A stretch of DNA of 64,000 nt from Linnemannia hyalina (taxonomy: Eukaryota; Mortierellomycota; Mortierellomycetes; Mortierellales; Mortierellaceae), in contig JAHRHY010000010.1 in NCBI GenBank assembly GCA_019671135.1, positions 496,001-560,000 on the forward strand, read 5' to 3'. This document shows, one piece after another, positions 10,151-22,190 of this stretch. How positions within the stretch are numbered: the first letter of the stretch is position 1; every line of letters begins with the position of its first letter. The translations under genes and the position numbers were made by a program. Under the pieces are notes generated by a model. It did no database searches and was not told where the DNA came from. It saw nothing but the letters and a program-made list of their open reading frames with translations.

Positions 10151-12091
10151 ATGTTCAGTGGATTCTCAGCCTGGTTCGCACCAGAGTTGCGCTCTTACAA
10201 GCAGACCTGGGGTCAGTCCACGTTTGCTTGACTATCGTGTCTCATGACCTAAATAGACCGAGAGACTAAACTTTCACCAACAACTATACTTTGCACTTTA
10301 TGTAGTCAACCATGGCGGTGCGGTGAAGGGGCTTGCAGACGCTGATATAGCCTTTGTCACCGACAAGACGTCTTCTAGTGAAGCAAGGTGCGAAGAAATT
10401 CGTTTAACAGGCGAGAAGTCATAGAGAATAACATATTGAGCCCTGAACCCTGACTTTTTTTGCTGACTACCCCCCTTACCTCGCACTCATCAATAGTTGC
10501 AAGCCAACGATGAAGATCTTGCGACCAGATTGGATTGAAGGTACGAACCGTACTTCTGCTTTAGTCTCTCAATACACGCTCTAGCTAACCTCAGCTCTAA
10601 GGGTAATGTTCTTTCCTATATACTCAAATAGACTCTATCCGTGGCCAGAAGCGCCTTTCTTTGAAGCGATACAAGAGCGTGTTTCCCGGCTTGTCGAGAT
10701 TTGGTATGTGCGCGCACTGACTCAGGACCATCGCATGTACGCGATTACAGTAGATAATTTGATCCGCATACCACTAACACCAACCCCCACCCTACACCAA
10801 AAGACTCATCGGAGCAGAGCAATATGGCGGTCGGGATGGACGCATTCAACAGCACCAAGGTCATAACGCTAGACAAGTCGTGGCAGCCTCATCAACCGGA
10901 ACCCGAGATTGAGGATCTTTCAGTGACACCCAGTAGCGGTGGTGCGTCTTCGCACAGAGCAGATCCGACTCTGGGCAGCGTTGGAGGAAGGCGAATCCAA
11001 TCATCCTTCCAGCAGAGTCGCTCTGACTCTGTATCAGCAGGAAGTGCGCGGACAATTCCGCTAACCATATCGGAAGCGGAGAAGGTAGTCAATGGAGAAG
11101 CGGAGAAGGCAGTCAATGAGGAAGCGGAGAAGGACGAAATCGCAGGAAGAGGTGGACTGGAAGAAGAGCCGGTGGTTGCTACTCAAGCTTTCTTTTTGTC
11201 GCAGGCTTTTCGATCGAGTGATGATGAGTATCAGCCTCCAGAACAGGATGTGTCTACGGACAATATGGAGGGTGCTGAGATCGTGGGTGACTCTGCTCCA
11301 TCAGAACCACGATCAGTTTTGCCAGACGTGATTCCGCAAGCGCCAAAAAGGAAGAGACGGCTCCCACCGTCAATAGTGAAAACCAAGAGGTATGCCAACA
11401 AGTATTTTGCCCCTTTTGAGAGCGTGAATTACTGCACTACATTCTCAAACTAACAAAACTGTTGGACAACCTTTTCAAACATACGCAACTATCAGGCCAC
11501 CCGCTCAAACTCACAACAGTCAAGTCTCTGACAGCTTCTTTGATTCTTCGTAGGTTCACACTGAACGACCAATTGGCATTTGGGCTTGTCATGATTTGAG
11601 GGGACAAATAGCTAACATTTCACAAACCATTTTCATATCGCGGACGTAGTGACAACGAGGTGGTTGGACCTGAGACAAGCAATCAGAAGAGGAGGATTTC
11701 CTTAGAGAAGAGTCTTGAGAGGGCCGATACAGTGCCTCTCTCACACCACAGCTTGTCATCTGGATCATTTTATACATGCGAGGACAACAAGATAAGGTAT
11801 TGAAATCGGTGGTAAATGACACGCGTTGCTTGCTGTTATAATGGATCCAACGCTTGGCTTAGCTGACCTCTGTCTCTGTTCTTACTTTGTAACGCTGTAT
11901 ATAGCAATTGCATAGAAGGACACGGCGCGAATCATCAAAAAACGCGTCGCATAAGCGCCGAGGATTATCTGAGGGACACGCTTGCGCGACTAGAAGACGA
12001 GACGCAACAACTCTTATCGACGAGTTCAATAGGAGTCAGGCTGATCGATATCGAACGGGATAATATTGATCTGCGGAGGAAACGACCTTGA
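10151..12091 (+). CDS. BRCT-domain protein, function unassigned
   Basis: Seven exons (10151-10211, 10306-10387, 10497-10540, 10632-10703, 10804-11389, 11650-11796, 11905-12091) join in frame to 392 residues. Residues 1 to about 85 form one BRCT domain: start MFSGFSAWFAPELRSYK, the glycine turn VNHGGAV, ADADIAFVTD, and the signature tryptophan in ILRPDWIEDSIRGQKRL. BRCT domains bind phosphopeptides or partners in DNA repair, checkpoints and telomere biology. The rest is acidic, Ser-rich and low complexity, with a basic patch (PKRKRRLPPSIVKTK) that could be a nuclear signal, and it ends in RRKRP. I cannot place it in a named family. The 260-bp intron before exon 6 could hide another exon: an AG followed by RFTLNDQLAFGLVM is seen near 11554. 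Confidence 0.8.
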
Positions 12092-12176
12092 GTATCCAGA
12101 GCTATAGATAGGTATTCAGTCCTGGTATCTTTGCAGCCCTTTCTTGAAATGGAAGGGGTATCTCTTTTTTGAGCAT

Positions 12177-12182
12177 AATAAA
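12177..12182 (+). terminator. AATAAA polyadenylation signal, 86 nt past the BRCT stop
   Basis: Exact AATAAA hexamer downstream of the stop at 12091. The next gene on the strand begins at 12518. Confidence 0.55.
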
Positions 12183-12360
12183 GAGTAAAGTGAACGCGAC
12201 TGCCACAGGCAGGAACAACATTGAATTACACAACCTTTTCGAATGCTTAATCACTCACACACCGCGGCGTCTGCATCCCTCGACACAACACTCTTCTCCT
12301 CGAACGCCAAAGGAGACAAAGAGACGGACGGAGGAATGGTGAGGAAAGGCGAAAATATCC

Positions 12361-12387
12361 AAAAAAAAAAAAAAAAAAAAAAAAAAA
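12361..12387. repeat. A homopolymer, about 27 nt
   Basis: Uninterrupted A run in the intergenic space 130 bp before the TilS-like start codon. Confidence 0.9.
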
Positions 12388-12517
12388 GTGTGACTTTTTT
12401 ATGACAACCTGTGCATTCAATTTGACATAAAAATGCATCCTCTCCCTTCCACCTTGTCCCTTCCACCTTCTCCATCTTGTCGCGAACACACAACACTCAC
12501 GGGACAGCTAGAATGAC

Positions 12518-14905
12518 ATGAAGACCCGCACCACAGGACTTGCTGCCATCACCGCCAAGGAGTTTGCACAGTGGATCGACCCTCTCGAATCAACAGCAGC
12601 ACACGCAACTGCCCTTCGCTTCCGTCAACATCAACATCACCAGGACACCTCCTCTCTTGCCGCTGCTAATGAGTCGCAAAAGGAGCAACTGCGTGAAAAT
12701 GGAAGGAAGGACGCCACTGACCGGAATGTAGGCATTGCTGTCTCGGGTGGCGTTGACAGTATGGCCCTGGCCACCCTCTTGTCACGCCACTACTCCCCTC
12801 AGAGTCGCAGTACCCATGGCTCAGCCACGACGAGACTCCATGCCTTTATTGTCGACCACAAGCTACGGGACAATAGTACGGAGGAGGCGAACTATGTTGC
12901 CTGGCAAGTTCAGAAATTAAGTAAGGACAGGATCAGGACAGCAAAAATGAACCACTACAACCATATGACAAGCGCCACGAGACAAGTAGGGCGCTGTAGA
13001 ATCCAAGCGTTTCTAATACAGAAACCTTCAACTCTGTCAAACTTCACTTTTGAATAGATATCGTCCCGCATGTGCTTATGCTGGACTGGTCAACACCCGA
13101 CAGCTTGGAATTGGACCACAACCCCCACCAGGATAGCCACCTTACTGAGACATCTCAAAAACCAGACAAGACACATCTCGAGACAAAGGCGCGACTAAGG
13201 CGATACAAGGCCATTGCCCAGCAATGCCACGACCTCTCAATCGAAGATCTATTTGTGGGCCACCACGCCGGCGATCAAGTTGAGACGACTCTTTTCAGGT
13301 TCTCTAGAGCGAGCGGGATTGATGGACTTGCAGGAATACAGAGTCTTGCACCGTTGGGTGTTTTGGCTAGTCCTGAGGCGCTGGATATTCGCGTTGTCAG
13401 GCCATTACTTCAGGTGTCCAAGGTACGTCGCGTCAGGGTCGTACGTGATAGCGTCAAGAGTGACTTTGAGGTTGCACAATATACTAACTGCTATTTTTTC
13501 ATGGTTATAGGACCGTCTAAGGGCAACGTGTGAAGAAGCAGGAACTCTGTGGGTTGAAGATCCGTCAAACAAATCGCTGGATTATCAACGAAATGTGATC
13601 CGCCACTACCAGCAGCATCAAGATTCTCTCGCAGGGGTGTCAGGGTACCCTCATGGTAATGAAATACACCCGCTTTCGACCACTGCGATGCTCGCCTTTC
13701 GGGACAGGATGAACCATCATCGACAAGCCGCTTGGAAGCAAGGTACTTACCATATACCAAGCATAGCAATCACTGTTCACGCTCGACGCTCAAGACTATT
13801 GAGCCTAATGACTGATGGCCGCTCCCTACTTTGCATAGTCACTCCTTGGATCAAGGGCATTTGGTTCGACAATACCAATGGCGCCTGCCATTTTAGACTC
13901 GGATCCAGTACAAACTCAACCCCAGCAGGAACAGAAAGCACGTCCGTGGAGTGGCTACAGCCATCACAGAACCATGTGTCGACTCGGCTGCTATCATTCC
14001 TGGTGCGATGGGTGAACTGCAAAGATCACAACCCCAGGTTAGAGGATATTCAAACCCTTCAGCAGCATCTACGCCTGCAACAGCAACAGCATTTGACTCC
14101 AGGACTTGGTCTACCGATGAACTCGCTGTCTCCCACCGCCACCAAATCGGACTCTAGCTCGTCTAGTACGAGTGCCAGCCCGACGGTCTATCGCAAGTTG
14201 AGGCAGCGCGGACCGAAACGTGTCTCCAGCACACTTGAGGCTTCTCTGCCAAACCACCAGGAGCAGGAGCAGTCAGAATCTTCAGACTTAGAAGGATTAT
14301 CGGCACCGTTTGTCAGGACGCCGATCACCATTGCTGGCGTTATCATCTCTCCCCCGCGCAAGTCCAAGGGCGTGCCCGAGCACTGGACAATCTGCCGACA
14401 GCCCTTGTCCCATGCTGACCAACTCTTGGCAACTGTATCTGTCCCGCTCAAGGATGGTGTGGACGTTCTTTGGGACCAACGGTACTTCCTCAGCATTTTC
14501 GGATTTAAGAGAACCTTGTCATTGCAAACAGGATCGAGTGAGCAAGTACAGATCCGGCCGTTGAATGCAAAGGATGTTGAGGTGATACGCCGTCGATTGC
14601 AGCTGCATCCTCAGGAGCAGGAGGCGGATGGGCTGAAGAGACTGGATCAGTGGATGGCTACTGTGCCGGGAAAAGCGCGCTTCACCATCCCCATCATCCT
14701 CTCCCAATATGCTACACAAGAAGACGACAGAGGAGCAGAGCTGACAGCAACGCCCAACATCCTTTCACTTCCGACACTTGGTCTCCATTTTGGGCCAACG
14801 CAAGTCTCGTTCCGGAGCCGGTTCAAATCCAACCCCATTGCAAACGCCAAAGACATGCACCAGTTTCGATACCCCACTCTGCAGAGATCTCAAAATGTAG
14901 AGTAA
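12518..14905 (+). CDS. tRNA(Ile)-lysidine synthase-like PP-loop ATPase (TilS family)
   Basis: TilS enzymes activate the wobble cytidine of tRNA-Ile(CAU) with ATP and replace its O2 with lysine, changing decoding from AUG to AUA. In eukaryotes this is needed only for organellar tRNAs, so a mitochondrial role is the natural inference. Three exons (12518-12920, 13058-13422, 13511-14905) give 720 residues. The PP-loop SGGVDS is at residues 76-81, followed by LHAFIVDHKLR, GHHAGDQVETTLFRFSRASG, RPLLQVSK and the second TilS signature LWVEDPSNKSLDYQRNVIR. These match the family's catalytic core in order. The protein is much longer than bacterial TilS (about 430), with a long C-terminal extension that includes Ser/Thr-rich low complexity. 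The N-terminus is not a textbook mitochondrial presequence but contains few acidic residues early on. It converges with the GH17 gene, with 104 bp between stops. Confidence 0.9.
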
Positions 14906-15009
14906 AAAAAAGTATTATTGTTTGCAAGATTATTATGTACAGTACAGAAAATGAGTGAAGAAGGGTAGTGGTGGTGGTGGGGGGAGGGGGGAATAGTAAA
15001 CTAGTAGGA

Positions 15010-17904
15010 TTAGGGTGCAGGGCAGTCTGGGATCTTGACTTTGAGGTTCCCACCTTTGTCAAAGAGACCCCAATTAGGCTCGATAGGGTACTCGGGATCA
15101 TTCTTCCAGGGTTCGTCCTTGTACTCGAACCAGTAGTAAGGCATCTTTGCCGCGTTCGCTTTACAGATGAACGCGTCCACCATCGTTTGCAAGTTGGCTA
15201 TGCCTGGAACCGCCGATGGCACTATAAAAAACGAGACAGAAAAAAGATGCCAACGTTAGCAACTAAAAAAAAAATATGAAAAGAAGGATACAATCAAATA
15301 AAAAAAAGGAAGAGAAAAAAAGGGGGATGAGGACTTACTATTGACGGCGGAAGCAGGGGCGGAGGGCCAGCCGACTTCCGAGATGGTCCCATTAAGTCCA
15401 CTCGGCGTAGGGTTGTCCTCAATTTTGATTTTATACTGACTGAATGTCCACTCTGCCGCCTTCGAGACCTCAACGCCCGCAAAGAACGGATGCAAGTTGC
15501 CACTGAGCTCATCCGACACGTCCGCAAGAGTAGAGTTCAAATTGTTGCCAATCTCTGATGTGAAGATCGGGATATTGGCACTATAGCGCTTCTTGATCTC
15601 ACTCCTGACAGTCGCCATACGAGCGCCGAGATCCGCCAACGTGATATCGTTGCGAAAGATGGCTTCGTTTCCAACACTGATCCCTTGGACCATGTTGGTA
15701 CCATACGTGTCGAGCACTCGGAAGAGGGTGTCGTACTGGCGTTGGTAGGTGGTAGCGTTGTTGTCGACCCAGACGGTGAGGACAACCTTCATGGTCGAGT
15801 TGAGGTTGAGGAGGTTGATCGCCCGGAAGGTGAGGTCTGCTTGTCCACAGTCCATTCCGTAGAGACGGACGCGGTTGGTGAGTTGGGAGATGACGTTGAT
15901 ATCATTGACAACGTCCTGGATTCCGGCGCCGCACCAGGGCATGATCGTCTTGGCGGGGTTATAGTCGAGGCCGTAAAAGGACTTGTGCAGGTTCGGGTTT
16001 GGTGGGAACTGGGTAATCACCGGCACCGTCGTTGGCTTTTCTGGGTCACTATTGAAGAGAATATAAAACATTGAAGAGATTAGTATCAACCACTTATTTT
16101 TCAAACATCTGTTGGATCCAAATCTCTGAAAATGCGAAATAAAAAAGAAGAGTTGCGACGAGACGTACACGGAGGTTGGAGGAGCAAGTCCATCGACCTT
16201 GTTCTTTCTGGAGACGAATCCAATCGCGATGCCGGCAATAATGGCAACAAAAACTAGTAGCCCGACCGCACAACAAGTCCGGCGCCACCTGCGGCTAGTC
16301 CGGTTTTTACTCTCGAGCCAGTTACTCGTCTGAGGATAAGCCGATGAAAGATCCGTGGTCGAATCCAGTGTCGAATTCCTCTCCTTGCTGTCAGCACCAC
16401 CCTTGGTCACCATCGCCGCGCTGACCCACTCCCTCTCCTTGCCGCTGTAACCCCTGCCAGAATCGATATCACTGGCAGTCAACTTGGCAGGGACAGGTTT
16501 CTGGACCTTGGTGTTGAGCTCGATTCCACTGCCACTCCTGTAGGACGAAGCTGAGCTTCGTGGCAGCGAAGACCTTGAAGACGAGGCACCCCAGCGTTGT
16601 TGATTGCGGGCGAATCTAGGGTTTGGATGGGTCAGCTCTTCATCCTCTTCGTAATCATCATCGTCTCCGTTCAGGGCGTCAAACAGCTGCTCGCGACTCA
16701 GAATCAACTCTGAACTCTGAAGGACGTCGTTATGAGTAATGATCGATGGGGAAACAGAAGGAGAGGCAGATCCCGAGATAGGTCCTGCTGATGATGACGA
16801 TGAGGCGGCGTTACTACTGCTGCCACTTCCCTGCGAGGTACTAGAGTGTTGTAGGTGGGGGCGAACAGGATGCGCCAAAGAGGACGCGAGAGCCTTTTGA
16901 CGGTTAGACTCTTTCAAACGAGCATCAACTGCCGCAAGAACGTTAGGAGCCATGAGGGGTGAGGAATCCGGGAAAGAAATGACAGAGTCTGGGCGTAACA
17001 GCGAAGGTACAGAGCAAGGCGTGCTATTGCTGTTGTCGTCAAGAGGACTATGGAGTGATGAAGTCGAGGTCTGGGCTGAATGTGGCTGTTGAACTGTCAG
17101 AGTTGAGGGGTTGGGCGAAGGGGTCCTAGGGGTGAACGACCGTTGGGAGGGAGAATGGGTCGAGGCGGCAGGTGTTGTTGGCGAGGGGTGGTGGATGACA
17201 GGCATGTAGATGGGCGTTGAGCGAATATCACGCTCAGAAAAGTTCGTATCACTGCTCTGATGATAACTGTTCGATGTCGTCTCTCCATTGTAGCGCTCTC
17301 CTCCTGCTGTGGTGATGGCGATCGATTCTGGGTCTGAGCTTGCCCTGTCCACCATCATCGACGGCAGTTCTGGCAAGGGTTCGCTAAAGTCCTCGTTCGT
17401 GGGGTCAGACCGAGTCGAGGGACGGTGGTGAGAACTGAAGAGGAGACCCTTGTCAAAGACCATCTTTTCCTCGCCTGGGGTCATGGGCATCCCCGATCCA
17501 CAGCGACCAGGCAGAGGGCACTGAAAACTGCCACTGCGTTGCAATGGCGACGGGTGGTTGTTCTGGTTTGTTGTGTATGGTCTGGTAGAGTCGAGAGGGT
17601 GTGTAAAGGGCGACATGGGCGAAGGACGTGTAGAAGTAGATGAAGAGGATGTGTTCTGGAGTGCTGACTCGGGCAACCATGGGTTTTGTGTAGAGGAGAA
17701 GGGAGAGCTGGGCGAGGATGATGTTGTTGAAGTAGCTGGGGTGTCATCGATGCTTGCTGATCGAGCTGGAAAAGTGGCGACTGAGAGGCCAGAGGGAGAA
17801 GTCGAGTTCCTGTGGTGTGTATGTCCCTGTGGTGTTGGTGACCGCGCTGGGTTCTCGTGTCGAGGATAATCATGGCTCCTCCTACTGCTGGTACTGGTAT
17901 CCAT
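15010..17904 (-). CDS. Membrane-anchored GH17 glucan 1,3-beta-glucosidase/endoglucanase
   Basis: Three exons (17904-16169, 16048-15339, 15221-15010) give 885 residues. Residues 1 to about 540 are Ser/Pro/Thr-rich and disordered, with no signal peptide. A single membrane helix follows (about 545-566, GLLVFVAIIAGIAIGF) with Arg/Lys on both sides, so this looks like a type II membrane protein with a large cytosolic tail and an outside catalytic domain. The GH17 barrel starts with FYGLDYNPAKTIMPWCGAG. The acid/base Glu is in GISVGNEAIFR (about 705) and the nucleophile Glu in ISEVGWPSAP (about 801). The C-terminal part has KMPYYWFEYKDEPWK and ends without a GPI signal. The role is remodelling of cell-wall beta-1,3-glucan at the surface. 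The last intron falls just after the nucleophile region. Confidence 0.93.
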
Positions 17905-20900
17905 GATTATGATGTTTGTTGTTTGTTATTGTTACCGAGGGAGGTGAGAGGACCAACAGAAGAGAGGGAAGGAATGAGATAATATAATTTAAATTGCGTG
18001 TGCAGAAGGATGAGAGTGGGCGTAACTGAAGGAATGATATACAAAGAGGAGCAATGCGAAGTTGTCGTTATCGAAAAGAAGAGAGCGAGGATGAGTTGAG
18101 AGGGAGGGATGAGAAGTAGATGAGGAGGATAAATAGATGATGATGAAAAGGAGAAACGAAAAGAGAAGTGGAGACTAGGTAAAGGAAGGGAAGAAATGAC
18201 AATAAAGGAAAGGAAAGAAAAATGAGAAAGAAAGCAAAGAAGTGGAAACAGGGCGGAGAAGGATTGAAAGTGAGCACATATATCGCTTTTTGTACCCCAT
18301 GCAGTCCAGGTGTCTGCTGTGGTTGGACTGGTACAATAATTAGAGTCCGTTGGCTGTTATTGTTTGTTGACTGACCTTGGCCAACCATTGAGCACTCGTC
18401 TTCTTTCTTTCTTCTTCCGATGGACAACTTTACATTCCAATCTTGTTTATCACACAACCCAAATGGATACACTCCGACAGAAAAAGTTGAACCATTAGCC
18501 ACCCTTGGGCTTTTTGTTCAATGGCATCGACATCGGTGTTGTTATTGCCATCGAGAAAAAGATATTATACATCAACTTTCATCGGTGCGGCAGCTTCTTC
18601 TGTCCACCATGGCATTGGCGATTAAATTGATTTCGCACCCATCGTTGCAAATAGCGGACAAGTTGATAAAAAAAAACACTGACGAAAATGAACGTTATGA
18701 TGCGAACACCAAACCAACCAACGCGTTAACCGGCAATTTCAAGTACAGAGGAGTCTTTCACCGCATTGCCTCCGAACGAGTTTGCTTGTCGTCATTGAGT
18801 GCAGTTGTTGTTGTCGTTGGCATGTCCATGCTTGACCTTGCCTTGTCATTGTTTGTCGTGTGTGTGGTAGAGACGCGTCAAATAGTGTGATAAACATGGA
18901 CAGGGAAAGGTGCCAAGCTGGCCATGCCATACCCTGCTAGTAATTTCGATTGCATCAATGAGAAAAATAAACAACAGCAAATGTTATGTTTGTGTTGATG
19001 CCATGAACGAAATTCAAGGAAGATTAAGGGAGAGGGAAAAGGGAAAGAGGGCTCCGGTTCTTTGTTGATGCGATTGTGCGGTGTTCAACAGAAGAAGAGG
19101 AGGATGGAAGTAAGAACAACAAGAGGACGGAGTGAAGAAGGAAGACGCTACTCTTCGTTTTTGTTTGGAGAGTATGTGCTCATTGTTGACAGCCGGTTAT
19201 AAGGATAAGGATGCGGTCATGATGAGGTTTGAGTTTGTATATGCCGATTCCTCACGCATCTCAAATGCATTCTCAGGCACACACCATGGTTGCAGTCGTT
19301 GACAAGATCAAGGGTTCGAAAGAATGGTGGATGTCACTCATCCTTCTCTCATCTACTTCCCTCTTTGTTCAAGCACCGATCCCTGATTTGGTTCCTGAAC
19401 CCGGATCCATATATCCCCCTGTTCCTGCATGTTCGTTAGCACGAACCTATTTTTTCCCATCCCTTCCCCTCTCTTCACTTCCTTCTCTGCCTTCTTTTTC
19501 TTGAGAGCAGGAAGTATCGAGATTAGAGCATGGCTGTTGCAAACACACATACACCGCTAGACGGGCAGAGAGATAAAGGCAAACCTGTCAAATCCGCCTT
19601 CTCATTTCCCCATGAGTTCCCTTTTGGTTTCCTTAGCTTCGCACGGAATCGAGTGAGACCCCCGTTAACCCTGTATGGCCCATCGGGGAACATTTTTGGC
19701 ACACGAGGCAGCTTGAAATGGTACCTTATGCATCCCAATTATTATTAGCTGTTACTCTTCTCATTGAGGGAACAAAAGAGGGCACACGCGTATGCTTCTT
19801 GTGTCCTGTGTCCTGTGTCTTGGGTGTCTGCATGCAATGTTTGTGGAAATAAAATAAATCATGCCAGATAAGAAAGTGCTCAAGGGATGTCGACAGGGAC
19901 AAAGAGAGAGTGAGAAGGAAACATATGAAAGACACAAGGCGTGCCTTTCTGTAATTTTATCTTTGTAGGGTAGCACCAACAGAAATGAGCTCTCATTCCT
20001 CTCTCTTTCTCTTTTTTTTTCTCGTTTTCTACTTGTCCTATCTGTCCCCTCAACTTGATCATCACCGCGCCCATCTTCGTCCTCTCTCTGCGCCTCGATG
20101 AGAATCTGACATGGGATGATTGCTTGACGCCCTTCACCACATCAACAATTTGCCAGGCAACGAGTAGGGAAGTAGAGTTACGCCTTTCTTTTGCTCTCAT
20201 TCAAACTTGTCTTGTTAGAAAGTCGACAGCTTCAGAAGACACGATCAAAAATTGATGCTTGGCTGTGGAAAAGAAAAAGAGGGTTTGAAGAGGAAAACGA
20301 CGAGAGCGTGGGCAAGGTACAGCTGCTCCGGTAGGCGCTCCGCATTATCAGTCGGTATAGAAAGAAGAGGGAAAAAAACATATTGGCAACAAAGAACTGA
20401 AGATTTACTGTGAGTTCTTCTAATTTTTCACTACCCGAAACAACTGTCGAAGAAGAAAAGAACCCCAGTCTCAGGTTGACGCTCGTAATGTGGCCTATGA
20501 TAGCCCGCATGATCACGATCGACTAAAAGGGGACCTCTTGCCTTCTTTATTTCGTTTCGCATGGATGGGATTATGTGCTTTTTTGTCCTTTGTCCTTTGT
20601 CCTGTTAATTCTTGTCACCACATGCGATGCTCTCACACCACACACCTCAACCCCACCTGTGTGGAGGGTCATTGTTTTTGCTGCTCATGGCTCGGTCCAA
20701 CAGAAATAGATATTTTTATCATCCGTTGCAGAGAGGCGAAGGCGAGGGAGGGTTGAGTGAGAAGGAAAAAAAGTAATTCTACAGGGCAAGAGGATTGAGT
20801 CACGTGTCGTCCCCCTGTCTCCTTTACCAGGGTAAATAAAGCAGGCGGGCGACCAACAATTGGGGGCAGACGACCTTTTGTTAGTTGGAGATGCTCTCAC

Positions 20901-21326
20901 TCTCAGTCCAGGTGGAATGCACACAAATGCCATTTACCTTCTTTGTCTGTTAGGTTTACGCCATACCAAATGAGGAGTTTTTGTACACCGCCTGGGTTAG
21001 GCGAACGGTCTGCGTTAGTTTGAAGCTCTTGCCTCGTAAAAGGGTCCAAGCCTAATGCTGCCTGCTGCCGCGTTCCGCATAGCCATTTCATATTTCTGCA
21101 AACAACATGATCCATGGAACAACGATGATGTGTTTATCGATAGAAATGAAAAAGAAACGCACACTACAGCATATGCACTAATGCTGTAGATGACTTGTGA
21201 GTTTTATTCTTTTTTTATAAGGATACTTTTTATTTTTAAAAGAAAAATGGGCTTTGGGGAGGGGAGAAAAAAATGAAAGAACGGAGCGAGGAAACGCATC
21301 AATCCAGAACGAAGGAGAAAAACTCT
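17905..21326. other. Long gene-poor interval between the GH17 gene and the first LPMO-like gene
   Basis: About 3.4 kb. I see only short, low-complexity or hydrophobic open frames and no domain. The part near 17905-18420 is AG-rich and probably holds the GH17 leader and promoter. The part next to 21326 should hold the 3' end of the LPMO-like gene. A missed small or heavily spliced gene cannot be excluded. Confidence 0.45.
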
Positions 21327-22016
21327 TTACTTGATCTGGATATCGGCGCAGGAGGTGTACCACTCGTTGGAGTTCAACATCCAGCGCCACTGGAGGAGGT
21401 AGGTACCCTTGGCACGGACGGGAACCTTGAAGCATCCACCGCAGGCACGACGGTCCTCGTTGGATCCGGCGTTGCAGTTCTTGTAGGGCAAGCGGGCGAT
21501 GGTGTTCTTGAGCAACTCCTGCTGGGAGATATCCTTGGCGTCCTTGGCCTTGGACAAGTTGATCTGGACCATGTTGTTAGGCTCGTTCTTCTTGGCATGG
21601 TTCTTGGCGGGCCAGCGGACACAGAGGGTGTCACCGACGGAGGTGACGGTCATCTGACCATACTTGCCACCGTAGGCCTTGGAGGGAGGGTTGGCACGGG
21701 TCTCGTCAGAGCCGGGCTCGGCACCAGCCTTGCCGTTGGAGCAAGCAAGGGCAGAGTTAGGGTTCTTGTGGACCTGCTGGTAGTGGCGCGAGGGATCAGC
21801 AGAGTCGAGGGAGCCGAAGGCCTTGTGGAGGGGGAAGCGACGGGCAAAACCGACGCACTTGCCTCCCTTGTCGGACCAGTCCTGCTTGCCGCCGGACTTG
21901 TTGAACTTCCAGTCGATGCAGTCGGCCCAGGAGTGGGCCTCAGCCTGGGGGGTGTAGGTGCCGAAGACAGCCAAGGAGGCGACGACGAGCATAGTGAAGG
22001 AGGACTTGAGAACCAT
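21327..22016 (-). CDS. Secreted LPMO-like (histidine-first) protein, paralogue A
   Basis: Single-exon gene of 229 residues. A signal peptide of 27 residues ends in AEA, so the mature protein starts at His28 (HSWADCIDWKF). Lytic polysaccharide monooxygenases bind copper with an N-terminal His amino group, a second His and an axial Tyr/Phe. Here the candidates are His28, His140 (LCVRWPAKNH) and Tyr220 (EWYTSCADI). The fold clues, a central GDTL.VRWP strand and a final LLQWRWMLN strand with paired cysteines, also fit the LPMO-like superfamily. It has at least ten cysteines. The substrate is unknown; cell-wall chitin or glucan, or a non-catalytic copper-binding role as in the X325/Bim1 group, are both possible. 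A close paralogue lies 3 kb away. Codon use is strongly biased to C-ending codons, which suggests high expression. Confidence 0.75.
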   Translation of the reverse strand: MVLKSSFTMLVVASLAVFGTYTPQAEAHSWADCIDWKFNKSGGKQDWSDKGGKCVGFARRFPLHKAFGSLDSADPSRHYQQVHKNPNSALACSNGKAGAEPGSDETRANPPSKAYGGKYGQMTVTSVGDTLCVRWPAKNHAKKNEPNNMVQINLSKAKDAKDISQQELLKNTIARLPYKNCNAGSNEDRRACGGCFKVPVRAKGTYLLQWRWMLNSNEWYTSCADIQIK

Positions 22017-22182
22017 TGTTGATAAAAGAGGTTGGAGGTGGGAGGATGGAGGTGTGTTTAGGGTAAGGTAAGTTTAATGGGTGCTAGGAAGTATAGCGGG
22101 AGGGGCGTGAAGGCGAAGGGTGGTAAGAGAGGTTGGGGGTATAGTGAGACAAGGGAACCTTTAACAACGGGGCTTCCTCTTG

Positions 22183-22190
22183 TATTTATA
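22183..22190 (-). promoter_or_regulatory. TATA-box-like TATAAATA upstream of LPMO-like gene A
   Basis: TATAAATA on the minus strand, about 165 bp before the ATG at 22016. Strong TATA boxes are usual for highly expressed, regulated fungal genes. No equally clear copy is seen before paralogue B. Confidence 0.45.

Noticed and set aside
14818..14834. tRNA B-box-like GGTTCAAATCC
   Set aside because: Lies inside the TilS-like coding exon; no acceptor-stem pairing or A box at a suitable distance.
18420..18890. 156-codon plus-strand ORF in the gene-poor interval
   Set aside because: No domain, no splice partners, composition not coding-like.
21273..22022. 249-codon plus-strand open frame opposite LPMO-like gene A
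   Set aside because: Mirror of the biased coding strand; Gly/Val-rich, no domain.
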